Source: Anaerolineae bacterium
Lineage (GTDB): Bacteria; Chloroflexota; Anaerolineae; DRVO01
DNA length: 36,941 bases
NCBI GenBank assembly: GCA_012719195.1
Contig: JAAYAV010000296.1
Coordinates: 1-36,941 of the forward strand
Reading direction: 5' to 3'
The position numbers were made by a program, and so were the translations under genes. How positions within the stretch are numbered: the stretch's first letter is position 1; each line of letters begins with the position of its first letter. The notes under the pieces are model-generated. The model made no database searches and was not told the DNA's origin. It was given only the letters and a program-made list of their open reading frames with translations. Of this stretch, positions 22,585-30,750 are shown in pieces.

Positions 22585-23964
22585 ATGTCACACCGGCTCA
22601 GCAGAGTAATGGCCATCGCCCTGGTGATCGGCCTGCTCGCCGCTCTGGTTCCCATGGTGGCCCTGGCGCAGACCACCACCAAGGCCCCCGGCACCTGGGT
22701 GAGCAGCATCAACATCCAGAACCCGACGGACGCCGGCGGCGAAGCGGCTAACGTCAGCATCAACTTCTACACCGCGGATGGTACGCTTGCCTTGAACTTC
22801 CCTCTCAGCTCCGCCATCGCGGACGGCGGCTCGCGCTCTATCTTCGTCCCGAGCGAGGTACCAAACCTTGCGGACGGCCAGTACAGCGCCGTGATCCAGA
22901 GCAACGTCCCGCTGTTGGTCGTCGCGAACTCCAGCTCCACCGCCCCCAGCACAGCCGGTGCCTACAACGGCATCGACGCTGCTGAGGCGGGGACCCTGCT
23001 GTACTTCCCGGGCACCTACAACGACTACTACGGGTTCCGTTCCGAGTTGGTGCTGCAGAACACCGCCGCCACTACGGCTAACGTCACCATCCGCTTCTAC
23101 TCGAACACCGGCGCCAGCGCCGGTAGCACGAATGGGACCATCCCCGGCAACGGCTCGCGCGTGTACGCCCTGGAGGACCTGGCGCTGCCGACCGGCACCG
23201 CCGGCATCTTCTCGGTGCAGGTAGAGTCGAATACCCCCCTGGTGGGCGTCTGTAACATCTGGAGCCCGACCATGTACGGCGAGTACTCCGACTACAACGC
23301 CTACACGACCGGCACCACCATGGCCTACGCGCCTTCCCTGCTCAATGAGTACTACGGATACGTGAGCGCCCTGACGGTGCAGAACATCGACACCGCCGAC
23401 GCCACCATCAAGGTGACCTACTCCAATGGCACGGTCGAGACCAAGACCCTGGCGCCGCGCACTTCGGTGGAGTACTACCAGCCCAACAACCCCAACTTGC
23501 CCAAGGGCAACACCGCCGGCATCTTCTCCGCCAAGGTTGAGTCCACCAATGGCCGCAACATCGTGGTCCTGGTGAACCAAGAGGACAAGAGCAAGGGCCT
23601 GCTCGCCTCCTACAACGCTCCCATCCAGGCAGCGACTACCGTCAACGCGCCCGTCGTCCTGAAGACCTTCTACGGCTGGTTCTCCGCCGTCACGGTGCAG
23701 AACGTGGGCACCGGCCCGGCCAACATCACCGTCGCCTACTCCAGCGGCCAGAGCCGCTCGGCCTCGAATGTCCCGGCCAACGGCACCTACAACTTCATCC
23801 AGATGGCCAGCGACGGTGACCCGCTGCCCGACGGCAGCAGCGTCTCCGCTAAGATCTCGGCCAATCAGCCCCTGGTGGTCACCGTGAACGAGAACAGCGA
23901 CGACCGTTACGCTGAAGCCCCGGGCGACTACCTTCTCGCCTACACCGCAGTTCCCGCTCCCTAG
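22585..23964 (+). CDS. Secreted protein of four tandem beta-rich repeats
   Basis: I do not recognise a named family. The 459-residue product has a clear signal peptide (hydrophobic core AIALVIGLLAALVPMV, cut after VALA near residue 28). The rest is four repeats of about 107 residues starting near 37, 147, 255 and 361. Each opens with an aromatic-rich strand and a QN turn (WVSSINIQN, YYGFRSELVLQN, YYGYVSALTVQN, FYGWFSAVTVQN), then an NVTIRFY-like strand. Each closes with a GIFSVQVESNTPLVGV-type strand pair. Composition is rich in Asn, Thr, Gly, Ser and Tyr, with one cysteine. Codons are strongly biased to C-ending forms. It has its own promoter and terminator, which suggests an abundant exported protein. 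No catalytic motif or cell-wall anchor is visible. Confidence 0.85.
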   Translation: MSHRLSRVMAIALVIGLLAALVPMVALAQTTTKAPGTWVSSINIQNPTDAGGEAANVSINFYTADGTLALNFPLSSAIADGGSRSIFVPSEVPNLADGQYSAVIQSNVPLLVVANSSSTAPSTAGAYNGIDAAEAGTLLYFPGTYNDYYGFRSELVLQNTAATTANVTIRFYSNTGASAGSTNGTIPGNGSRVYALEDLALPTGTAGIFSVQVESNTPLVGVCNIWSPTMYGEYSDYNAYTTGTTMAYAPSLLNEYYGYVSALTVQNIDTADATIKVTYSNGTVETKTLAPRTSVEYYQPNNPNLPKGNTAGIFSAKVESTNGRNIVVLVNQEDKSKGLLASYNAPIQAATTVNAPVVLKTFYGWFSAVTVQNVGTGPANITVAYSSGQSRSASNVPANGTYNFIQMASDGDPLPDGSSVSAKISANQPLVVTVNENSDDRYAEAPGDYLLAYTAVPAP

Positions 23965-23992
23965 GCCAACGAGCCTACGTAGCAGTTCCCTC

Positions 23993-24019
23993 AGGGCCAC
24001 CGGTGGATCCGGTGGCCCT
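23993..24019 (+). terminator. Intrinsic terminator after the four-repeat protein
   Basis: AGGGCCACCGG (23993-24003) and CCGGTGGCCCT (24009-24019) form a perfect 11-bp stem with a 5-base loop, followed by TCACCTT. It lies 28 bases after the stop codon. It separates the secreted-protein transcript from the lipoprotein gene. Confidence 0.75.
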
Positions 24020-24035
24020 TCACCTTAGCGGCGGC

Positions 24036-24041
24036 TATACT
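24036..24041 (+). promoter_or_regulatory. Candidate -10 element of the lipoprotein gene
   Basis: TATACT is one base from the -10 consensus and lies 38 bases before the ATG at 24074. At the proper distance upstream (24013-24018) the sequence is TGGCCC, inside the terminator stem, which is a poor -35. Either the promoter needs an activator or this is a chance match. Confidence 0.35.
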
Positions 24042-24073
24042 GACGCCCATCCTCGCTCAAGGAGCTTGCCTCC

Positions 24074-24790
24074 ATGCGATCGAGAACTCTTGTTGCGCTG
24101 GCGGTGCTGGCCTTGTTGGTGGCCGCCTGCGGGCGCTCCCAGCCAGATCCAACCAGCACACCGGTGCCCACGGCCACCACTACTCCAACGGTTGCGCCGG
24201 CGGCGGCCACCCCCACTCTGGCTCCGCTACCGACGGGCACCCAGCCTGCCTTCGTGAGCCCAATATCACCTATCCCCTATGCCCATCGCGGCATCCCGCT
24301 GGACTCGGGCCGCAGCGCCTCCGCCCTTACCTGGTACAACCTGGCCGAGGAAGCGGCGCATGCCTGGTATCCCGAGGCACAGTTCCTGGGCATCGCTCCA
24401 TCCTTCATCATGGAGCGCAACCTGCCCTTCCTGCCCTCGCAGGCCGGTTGGTTCTACCGCTTCGGCCGCGCCGAGGACGCCCTCGAGTTCTACATTCAGG
24501 TCGCCAACGGGACCATCTCCGGATCAACCGAGGCGGAAGCTATCGGCGAGCGTGAGCAGCCGGTGCCGGTTGACCTGGCCGCCGTCGCGCTCGATTCTGA
24601 CGATGTGCGTGCCCTCTACCTGGCCACCCCCGAAGGTGAGGGCACGCCCGACTCCGAGCTCGACTACACCCTCGCCTACGACACCAACTTGGGCGGCCCC
24701 GTGTGGTGGGTATGGAACGTCGCCTTGTCGGACGAGGCACCGGTGCTGGCCGTGGACGCTGCCACTGGCGACACGGTGCCGATGGAATAG
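24074..24790 (+). CDS. Predicted lipoprotein of unknown function
   Basis: I do not recognise the family. The 238-residue protein starts with a lipoprotein signal peptide: MRSRTLVALAVLALL followed by VAAC, so Cys19 would be lipidated. A Thr/Pro/Ala-rich linker (about residues 22-60) follows, as is usual for surface lipoproteins of Chloroflexota. The globular part contains LTWYNLAEEAAHAWYPEAQF and ends VWNVALSDEAPVLAVDAATG, a pattern reminiscent of PepSY-type domains, but the match is too weak to name. AAGGAG lies eight bases before the ATG. It has a candidate -10 element and a strong downstream terminator, so it is probably transcribed alone. Confidence 0.8.
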   Translation: MRSRTLVALAVLALLVAACGRSQPDPTSTPVPTATTTPTVAPAAATPTLAPLPTGTQPAFVSPISPIPYAHRGIPLDSGRSASALTWYNLAEEAAHAWYPEAQFLGIAPSFIMERNLPFLPSQAGWFYRFGRAEDALEFYIQVANGTISGSTEAEAIGEREQPVPVDLAAVALDSDDVRALYLATPEGEGTPDSELDYTLAYDTNLGGPVWWVWNVALSDEAPVLAVDAATGDTVPME

Positions 24791-24824
24791 GTCCCAGACC
24801 CGGGGTCTCTGGTCAGATAAGAGG

Positions 24825-24852
24825 AGGGCCGCCGACTTGAGTCGGCGGCCCT
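24825..24852. terminator. Bidirectional terminator between lipoprotein and macroglobulin genes
   Basis: AGGGCCGCCGAC (24825-24836) and GTCGGCGGCCCT (24841-24852) form a perfect 12-bp stem with the loop TTGA. It sits 34 bases after the lipoprotein stop and 43 bases beyond the macroglobulin stop, which lies on the opposite strand. On the minus strand a CCTCTTATCT tail follows; on the plus strand TATGGTT. It most likely stops transcription from both sides. Confidence 0.75.
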
Positions 24853-24895
24853 TATGGTTCCCTAAGGCGCTAGATCGGTCGACGGGCCAACCCGT

Positions 24896-27800
24896 CTACT
24901 CCCCGAGGGCCTCCACCGTGAACGTCTCGCCCGCTCCGTTGCCGAACACATCCGGGAAGTACATCTGGTAGGCTAGCGTCGGGCGGACGTTGAACTGACC
25001 GGCGATGCTGGCTCGCATGTAGTAGGTGTACTCGTAGGTTCCCTTGGGTAGGTGCGTTGCGAACAGCACCACCTTGTCGTCCCTCATCTCGGTGTGGCTG
25101 AACCACCACCAGCCCCAGGGCTCGTCAACGGCGCGGAACTGAGGCTGCACGCCTACCGTCGCCGTGGTGCGCAGGCTGGTATCCAGCCCCTCAAACCCGG
25201 CCGGAAGCGGATCCTCGACCACCACGTGCCACAGGTCAGTGGGGGCGACTACCGTCACCCGCACCTGAACCGTGTCGTTGATGGCAGCCGCGTGCAAGGC
25301 CGGACCTTCGCCATCGGCCGTCAGGTACTGGCGCGAGACGATAACACCGGAGTCTACCGGGGCGATCTCCTCGGCGTCGGCGTAGTAGGCCAAAGCGGCG
25401 GTGTAGTACATCGATCCAGTGTCGGCGTCCGTCTCCGGCAGGGGCGAACGTGTGAGTACCAGCTCGTTGGGTTCCTGGCTTAGGAGCCGGTAGACATCCA
25501 CCACAAGGGTCGCCGCCTCATCCAGGTTCTCAGCGTCGAACTCGCCCGAACCTACCTCGCGCCCATTGACTGCCAGGCTCCAGGCGTACTTCGCCAGCAG
25601 CTCCTGCTTGGCCACCATGTACTCGGTCAGGCCAAGGAGACTGACGGCGGTCTCATAAGTGCTTGACCAGTAACCCTGGCCGCGCACGGACATGAGCCAG
25701 CGCACTGCGTTGGGGAGCAGCGGATGATCGGGCGAGACCCGCGACAGGGCCTGGATCACCGTGGCCGTCGCGATCGCGTCCGTATTCATCAGCCGCCACT
25801 GCACCTCGTCCTCCCAGTGAGTGGTGGTGGCGGTCAGCACGGCCCCCGCCTCCAGGTCGTCCACCAAGGCCTCGATCCGGCCTGGCTCGTCCGGGCTCAG
25901 AATCGCCAGCGCCATGAGCAAGTGGGCAGTGGCGCGGAAACTCAGCCGCTCGCGTTCCTCGAACAGACGGACCGTGAGACCCAGGTCTCCCTGTCCCGCC
26001 TCGGCCAGCACGTAGGCGATGTACGCCCGCACCTCCGGCCCCAGCTCATGCGCCTCCTGGTCGGACCGAACGTCGAGCTCGAACACGACCGAGCGCAGGA
26101 ACTCTACACCGCGATCGATGGCGTACGGGGCGACCGTGTAGCCGGCATCCCTCGCCTTGACGAGACCCCAGACCACGTAGGCAGACAGGTAGGGATTGCT
26201 CTCATCGTTGTACCACCAACCCCAGCCGCCGTCGCCGTGCTGGTTGCTGTAGAGCCGCTGCAAACCTATACCCACCTGCTGCGAAAGCTCTCGGATGAGG
26301 GCGGTGTTGTCTGCCCCCACTTCTTCGAGCGCCTTGGCCGTTACCACGTTGGGCAGGAACCGGCTCAGCGTCTGCTCTACGCACTCGTACGGATAGTGCC
26401 TGAGGTAGTCGAGGCCGGGAATCATCCCCGCCACCAGCGATGCTTCCACCGTCACCGTTAGCTCACCCTCGGAGAACTCCGACGGCAGGATCACCTCCTC
26501 CAGAACCTCTCCACCGGAGGGCACCTCTCCACTGGTCGCGACGGTCTGCGCCGTCACCATGGGGTAGACGGGCAGCTCCATCCGCACGGCGTCATCAAGC
26601 CCGCCGCCGGTGGCCGAGAACGTGGCCGTCGCCGTGCCGCGGCGCTCCGCCGCCACCGTCCAGGTGACGAGCTGCCGCCCGCCCCCCTCCACGGTGACGA
26701 CTCGCGGCTCCAGTTCCGCCTCCATGCCGTCCAGTGAGGCCTGGACCGTAACCTCCAGGGCGTCGCTCCCGCCGTTCTGGACTACCGCGCCGATCTGGGC
26801 CGTGTCGCCCACGACCAGGAAGCGCGGCAGCACCGGCCGGAGGAGCAGCTCCTTAGTGGCGACGATCTCGACCGACTGCTGCCCCACGAGGGTGTCCGCC
26901 GTGATGGCCTTCACCTCAAAGGTCCAGGTGGTGAGATTGTCCGGTAGAGTAACCTCAACGGCAGCCTCTCCCGCCGCATCGGTTCGGAGGTCCGGCTCCC
27001 AGTAAGCCGTCTCGGGGAAGTCCTCGCGTACGCCCCCAGCTCCGCCGCCGCCGCCACCCTTGCCGGCGGCCTCGGCCAGGCGCTCCAGTTCGCGAGTATA
27101 GAGCGTGTAGAGGGACGCCGTTTGCACTCCCAGGCCTCGCTGGCTGTAGAAGTAGTCCACCAGACTGGTTGGGGCGCCAGTGAGGGCCAGCAACGCCTTG
27201 TCGACCAAGCTGACCGACATCTCAGCATCCACAGGTGTGCCCTCGTGGTCGGTAACCGCGATCTCAAACTCGGCCGCATCGCCGGGTTCGTAGGGCTCCT
27301 CCTGATCGGCGCTGACCGTTATGTCAAGCTGGAGCGCGTCGATGGCCACCTCTACTCCCACGTAACCAATCTGGAACGGGGGCAGAGAGGCCTCCTCGTC
27401 GGCACCGCGCACCAACACGGCAGTGAAGTAGACATTCGGGGCGAAGTCCGCCGTGATGGGTACTTCCAGGACCGATGCACTGCCTTCCAGATCCAGCACC
27501 CGATAGTCCAGGACCTGACCGCGCTCGGCGGTGAAGAGCATGGCGACCTGCCCCTCGTAGGGACTGGGCACCATGATCTTGGCGGTGTCACCCACCTCGT
27601 AGGCCTTCTTGTCTGCCACCAGCTCGAAGGTGAAGTCCTCCTGCATGGGCCAGGCCACATAGCCGGCTCCAGTCACCCAGAAGTAGCTTGAGGAGCGGAC
27701 CTCGTTGCCTCGGTCGTCGGTGCTGGTGGCCACTACCTTGTGGCTGCCCGCCGACTCCGGCACGAACGTGGCACCGGCCTTACCGTCGGTCCCGGTCGTA

Positions 27801-30469
27801 ACCGTCTGACGAGCCACCTCAACGTCCTCTTCCGTGGTGGTCCACTGGTAGTAGTCGCCCACCTTCTCGTAGGCGTTGTACCAACGATGCTCGTAGAGTG
27901 TCAGCTCGACCTCGCGGCCGGCCACCGCCTCTCCCGCTCCGTCCACCGTCGCCACGTTGATGACGGCTTCCCCGCCAGCTTCCACAACGTAGGAGTCGGG
28001 ACCCACGCCCACGAAGTACTCGCCCTGCTGAACGGGCACGGTCGACCGGCCGCTCACAGCCTGGGCGTTCACGTCTGTCACCGTGGCCTCGATGGTGATC
28101 ACCTGGCTCGAGAGCCGGTCGGCGATCTCGGCCGGGAAGGATATGACCAGCCTGCCTTCCTCGTCAGTGCGGCCAGTCCCTTCCGTAAGCAGACCACTGC
28201 CGGGCCCGAAATCCTCCCGTTCGCGCAGATAGTCGTAGTCGGAGAAGTCGTAGTAGCCGCCCTCGTCCCAGTAGAAGTACCAGTCCTGCGTCAGGACCGC
28301 CCACTGCACCTGGGCGTCCGTCACCGGGGCGCCGAAGTAGTAGAGAGCCTCTATGGCGACCTTCACCTCATCGCCCTGGATGTAGCGCTCCTGGTCAGGG
28401 GTGACCGTGACCTCGAACTCGGGGCGCCGGTACTGAGCCACCTCGAAACCGGCCCAGGCACCCAGCTGGTCTGCGCCCGACAGGTACAAGCTGAACTGAC
28501 CCAGAGGCGCAGCCTCTGACAGGGCCAGGCTGCCGTAGAAGGTACCCATCTCGTTGAGGGTGAACTGCTCTCGCATGATCTCCTGGCCCTGGGCGTCTGA
28601 GCAGACCAACTCCAGAGGCGGGAGGTCGGTGGGCACGCTGTAGCGGGCGTCGTCGTCAGACCGGACGATGCCCTTGAAGTAGACCGTCTGACCGGGCCGG
28701 TACATCGGGCGGTCGGTGTAGATGTGCACCGCGTAGGGGCTGCTGGAGCCGTACTGGTAGACCCCGTACCGCCACGGCGAGATGCCGTTGGTCCACGAGC
28801 TAAGGGTCATGCCGAAGGCATCGCTTCCGGGCTCGCCCACCACAACAGCGTGAGCCAGCCAGGAGTCCTGTTCGACCATCGCGGCGAGGGCGGTGCCGTC
28901 CTCTTCCGTGACGGCCTCGCCGAACTGCCGCCCCCGGCTATCAAGGTAGTGCACCGGCAGATCGCCGGCGGGATCGCCTTCATGCCAGTCGGTTACCCAC
29001 GCTAGGCTGGCGTCCGCTGTCCACTTGAGGGTGACGTTGTGCGAGGCTACGACCAACACCTGGCCAGAGACCGAACCCTTGAGACTCGGGTCCTGAGACT
29101 CCAGCGTGAGGTAGTAGAGGCCGGGCGTCAGGGCGCCACCCCCCTCCACGAGCGGCTCGGACACGGTAGCCCAGCTATTGCGTTCCCCATCCGGTTCCAC
29201 CGTCCACGCCCGCAACAGGTCGGCCTGCTTGGGCTTGTAGCTGGAGCGGAACTCCCAGTCGTCACCGTAGTAGCGGACAGCATCGGCCAAGGGCATCTCG
29301 TAGAGAGCCAAGTCGTAGCTGTGCACGTTGAGGTAGGAGACGAAGGCCGCCGGTTCGTCCTCATCGCCGAAGGCCCACGGCTGCCACGAGTCCGTCAGCT
29401 GCACCGAGGGGCCGTAGTCACCAGTACCGAAGCTGATGGTGATGTCCTCACCGAGCCGGCCGCCGCGGCTGTCCACCAAGTCGGATCCGATGGTAGCGGT
29501 GTACTGCTCACCGGCGACTGGGTAGAAGTCGACGTAGACGCTGGTCTGGCTCGACCACCATACGTAGAAGTTCTCGGGCTTCGGTTCGACGGCAAACTGC
29601 TCCTTGAAGGAGTCGGGGTCCACCGGCGCGGAGAACTCCAGCACCAGCGAAGTGCCGGGGTACACGCCTTCCGCCCCGTCTTCGGGGCTACTGGATACAA
29701 GCGCCAACTCGGGCATGACTGGGAAGACCCAGGAGATAGGCTCCATCGATGCACCCGCGACAGCCTGCGCTCCGTCCAGAACCACCTCAATCTGCGATCC
29801 GCGCGCCCAGCTGGTGGACGGGGTGAACACGAGCGTGTTGCCGAACCAACGAATCTTGCCCTCGACCGCGTCCATACCATTGGTCACGTACGAGACGGTC
29901 AGAGCATCTTCGACGCTAGCCCGGTCCATCGGCTGGGCGAAGGAGAGCTTGACCGGCTCGTTGGGCCAGGCTCCACCCACCGGATGATCGGCACTCCAGT
30001 CACCGGGCGGCAGGGGTGAGTAGCTCACCAGATGCGGCGCTACGGTGGTGAACGACCACTGACTCGGCCCGACCACAGGGGCGCCGCTCAGGCCGGCAAG
30101 GTCGGGCGCCAACGAGAGGGTGTATGCGGTCGAAGGGTCGAGTCCGGCGCTGGGGGCAAAGCGGTAGATAGCCGTGTTGACCCACTCGCCCGACCCCGCG
30201 ATCTCCGGCTCGGAGACAATGGGACTGGGCAGATCAGCCTGGTCCGCCTCCACCGTGAGGGCTACCATCGGGCTGCTGAACACCACCGTGATGACGGTGT
30301 CCAGCGGCACATCGGTGGCCCCATCTCCGGGCTGTATCACGGTCACTGAGGCGCCGGGGGGCGAGTCAACGGCCTCTTCCGCGGCCACCCCAATTGGGCC
30401 AAGGACCAGGCATACGGCAACCACAAGCAGCAACAGCGGGATCAAGCGGGTGGCAGTTCTGGTTGACAC
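24896..30469 (-). CDS. Secreted bacterial alpha-2-macroglobulin with thioester motif
   Basis: A 1857-residue protease-trap protein of the alpha-2-macroglobulin family. Residues 1-30 are a signal peptide ending GVAA; no lipobox is present, so the protein is probably exported in free form, not lipidated as E. coli YfhM is. Three Ig-like domains of the SbsA/Big_5 type follow (about 38-345). An MG2 domain with MYRPGQTVYFKGIVR lies near 585-600. Further macroglobulin domains come next, then a poly-Gly stretch near 1135 where the bait region is expected, and WEPDLRTDAAGEAAVEVTLP near 1160. The thioester site CVEQ is at residues 1363-1366, inside YPYECVEQTLSRF, followed by the helical thioester domain. 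The C-terminus has the DLWHVVVEDPLPAGFE domain. GTG start with GAGGAGG upstream. The usual partner pbpC is not in the window. Confidence 0.93.
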   Translation of the reverse strand: MSTRTATRLIPLLLLVVAVCLVLGPIGVAAEEAVDSPPGASVTVIQPGDGATDVPLDTVITVVFSSPMVALTVEADQADLPSPIVSEPEIAGSGEWVNTAIYRFAPSAGLDPSTAYTLSLAPDLAGLSGAPVVGPSQWSFTTVAPHLVSYSPLPPGDWSADHPVGGAWPNEPVKLSFAQPMDRASVEDALTVSYVTNGMDAVEGKIRWFGNTLVFTPSTSWARGSQIEVVLDGAQAVAGASMEPISWVFPVMPELALVSSSPEDGAEGVYPGTSLVLEFSAPVDPDSFKEQFAVEPKPENFYVWWSSQTSVYVDFYPVAGEQYTATIGSDLVDSRGGRLGEDITISFGTGDYGPSVQLTDSWQPWAFGDEDEPAAFVSYLNVHSYDLALYEMPLADAVRYYGDDWEFRSSYKPKQADLLRAWTVEPDGERNSWATVSEPLVEGGGALTPGLYYLTLESQDPSLKGSVSGQVLVVASHNVTLKWTADASLAWVTDWHEGDPAGDLPVHYLDSRGRQFGEAVTEEDGTALAAMVEQDSWLAHAVVVGEPGSDAFGMTLSSWTNGISPWRYGVYQYGSSSPYAVHIYTDRPMYRPGQTVYFKGIVRSDDDARYSVPTDLPPLELVCSDAQGQEIMREQFTLNEMGTFYGSLALSEAAPLGQFSLYLSGADQLGAWAGFEVAQYRRPEFEVTVTPDQERYIQGDEVKVAIEALYYFGAPVTDAQVQWAVLTQDWYFYWDEGGYYDFSDYDYLREREDFGPGSGLLTEGTGRTDEEGRLVISFPAEIADRLSSQVITIEATVTDVNAQAVSGRSTVPVQQGEYFVGVGPDSYVVEAGGEAVINVATVDGAGEAVAGREVELTLYEHRWYNAYEKVGDYYQWTTTEEDVEVARQTVTTGTDGKAGATFVPESAGSHKVVATSTDDRGNEVRSSSYFWVTGAGYVAWPMQEDFTFELVADKKAYEVGDTAKIMVPSPYEGQVAMLFTAERGQVLDYRVLDLEGSASVLEVPITADFAPNVYFTAVLVRGADEEASLPPFQIGYVGVEVAIDALQLDITVSADQEEPYEPGDAAEFEIAVTDHEGTPVDAEMSVSLVDKALLALTGAPTSLVDYFYSQRGLGVQTASLYTLYTRELERLAEAAGKGGGGGGAGGVREDFPETAYWEPDLRTDAAGEAAVEVTLPDNLTTWTFEVKAITADTLVGQQSVEIVATKELLLRPVLPRFLVVGDTAQIGAVVQNGGSDALEVTVQASLDGMEAELEPRVVTVEGGGRQLVTWTVAAERRGTATATFSATGGGLDDAVRMELPVYPMVTAQTVATSGEVPSGGEVLEEVILPSEFSEGELTVTVEASLVAGMIPGLDYLRHYPYECVEQTLSRFLPNVVTAKALEEVGADNTALIRELSQQVGIGLQRLYSNQHGDGGWGWWYNDESNPYLSAYVVWGLVKARDAGYTVAPYAIDRGVEFLRSVVFELDVRSDQEAHELGPEVRAYIAYVLAEAGQGDLGLTVRLFEERERLSFRATAHLLMALAILSPDEPGRIEALVDDLEAGAVLTATTTHWEDEVQWRLMNTDAIATATVIQALSRVSPDHPLLPNAVRWLMSVRGQGYWSSTYETAVSLLGLTEYMVAKQELLAKYAWSLAVNGREVGSGEFDAENLDEAATLVVDVYRLLSQEPNELVLTRSPLPETDADTGSMYYTAALAYYADAEEIAPVDSGVIVSRQYLTADGEGPALHAAAINDTVQVRVTVVAPTDLWHVVVEDPLPAGFEGLDTSLRTTATVGVQPQFRAVDEPWGWWWFSHTEMRDDKVVLFATHLPKGTYEYTYYMRASIAGQFNVRPTLAYQMYFPDVFGNGAGETFTVEALGE

Positions 30470-30478
30470 TTCGTCCTC

Positions 30479-30502
30479 CTCGATCGAGCGAGACGATCGT
30501 CT
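30479..30502. repeat. Two adjacent palindromes in the macroglobulin leader
   Basis: CTCGATCGAG (30479-30488) and AGACGATCGTCT (30491-30502) are each perfect palindromes and share the core CGATCG, with centres 13 bases apart. They lie directly upstream of the macroglobulin ribosome binding site. They may be binding sites for a dimeric regulator or short leader hairpins that affect translation. Confidence 0.5.
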
Positions 30503-30594
30503 GAACCAAGAGGGTAACGGTGGGTCGCGAAGGGCCCAGGAGAGGCGTAACGGGTCCAGGCACAGGTCCTTTACCCGAATCGGACACCGTACAT

Positions 30595-30623
30595 AGGTTA
30601 CACTGGGCGCCGCGGGCTGTCCA
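30595..30623 (-). promoter_or_regulatory. Candidate promoter of the macroglobulin gene
   Basis: On the minus strand TGGACA (plus positions 30618-30623) is one base from the -35 consensus. It is followed after 17 bases by TAACCT (30595-30600), a weaker -10. This would give a leader of about 120 bases that contains the paired palindromes at 30479-30502. Confidence 0.38.
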
Positions 30624-30687
30624 TAGGTAGGACGTCCTCCTCCCTCGGCTGGTTCCCTTCATTGCGGCGGACGTGCCGGCATTGTCG

Positions 30688-30716
30688 TTGCCTCGCGGGC
30701 CGCCGCGCCGTATACT
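30688..30716 (+). promoter_or_regulatory. Sigma-70-type promoter of the homoserine dehydrogenase unit
   Basis: TTGCCT (30688-30693), a 17-base spacer and TATACT (30711-30716). The -10 is one base from consensus and the -35 two. Transcription would start near 30723, about 28 bases before the ATG, with GGAG at 30740-30743. It is divergent from the macroglobulin promoter. Confidence 0.75.
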
Positions 30717-30750
30717 GCCAGGGTCATAACACCTCGGTCGGAGCCCTGCG

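Noticed and set aside
22588..24000. 470-codon open frame on the minus strand across the four-repeat protein
   Set aside because: It mirrors the real gene in a GC-rich, codon-biased region. Its translation is rich in Val, Gly, Asp and Arg with no motif, and the plus-strand frame has a signal peptide, promoter and terminator.
27041..27075. GCC/CGC-rich run as a simple-sequence repeat
   Set aside because: It encodes the glycine run of the macroglobulin in frame and is too short and mixed to be a separate repeat element.
29039..30019. 326-codon open frame on the plus strand within the macroglobulin gene
   Set aside because: The Arg/Gly/His-rich translation shows no recognisable fold. The minus-strand frame encodes clear Ig-like and macroglobulin domains.
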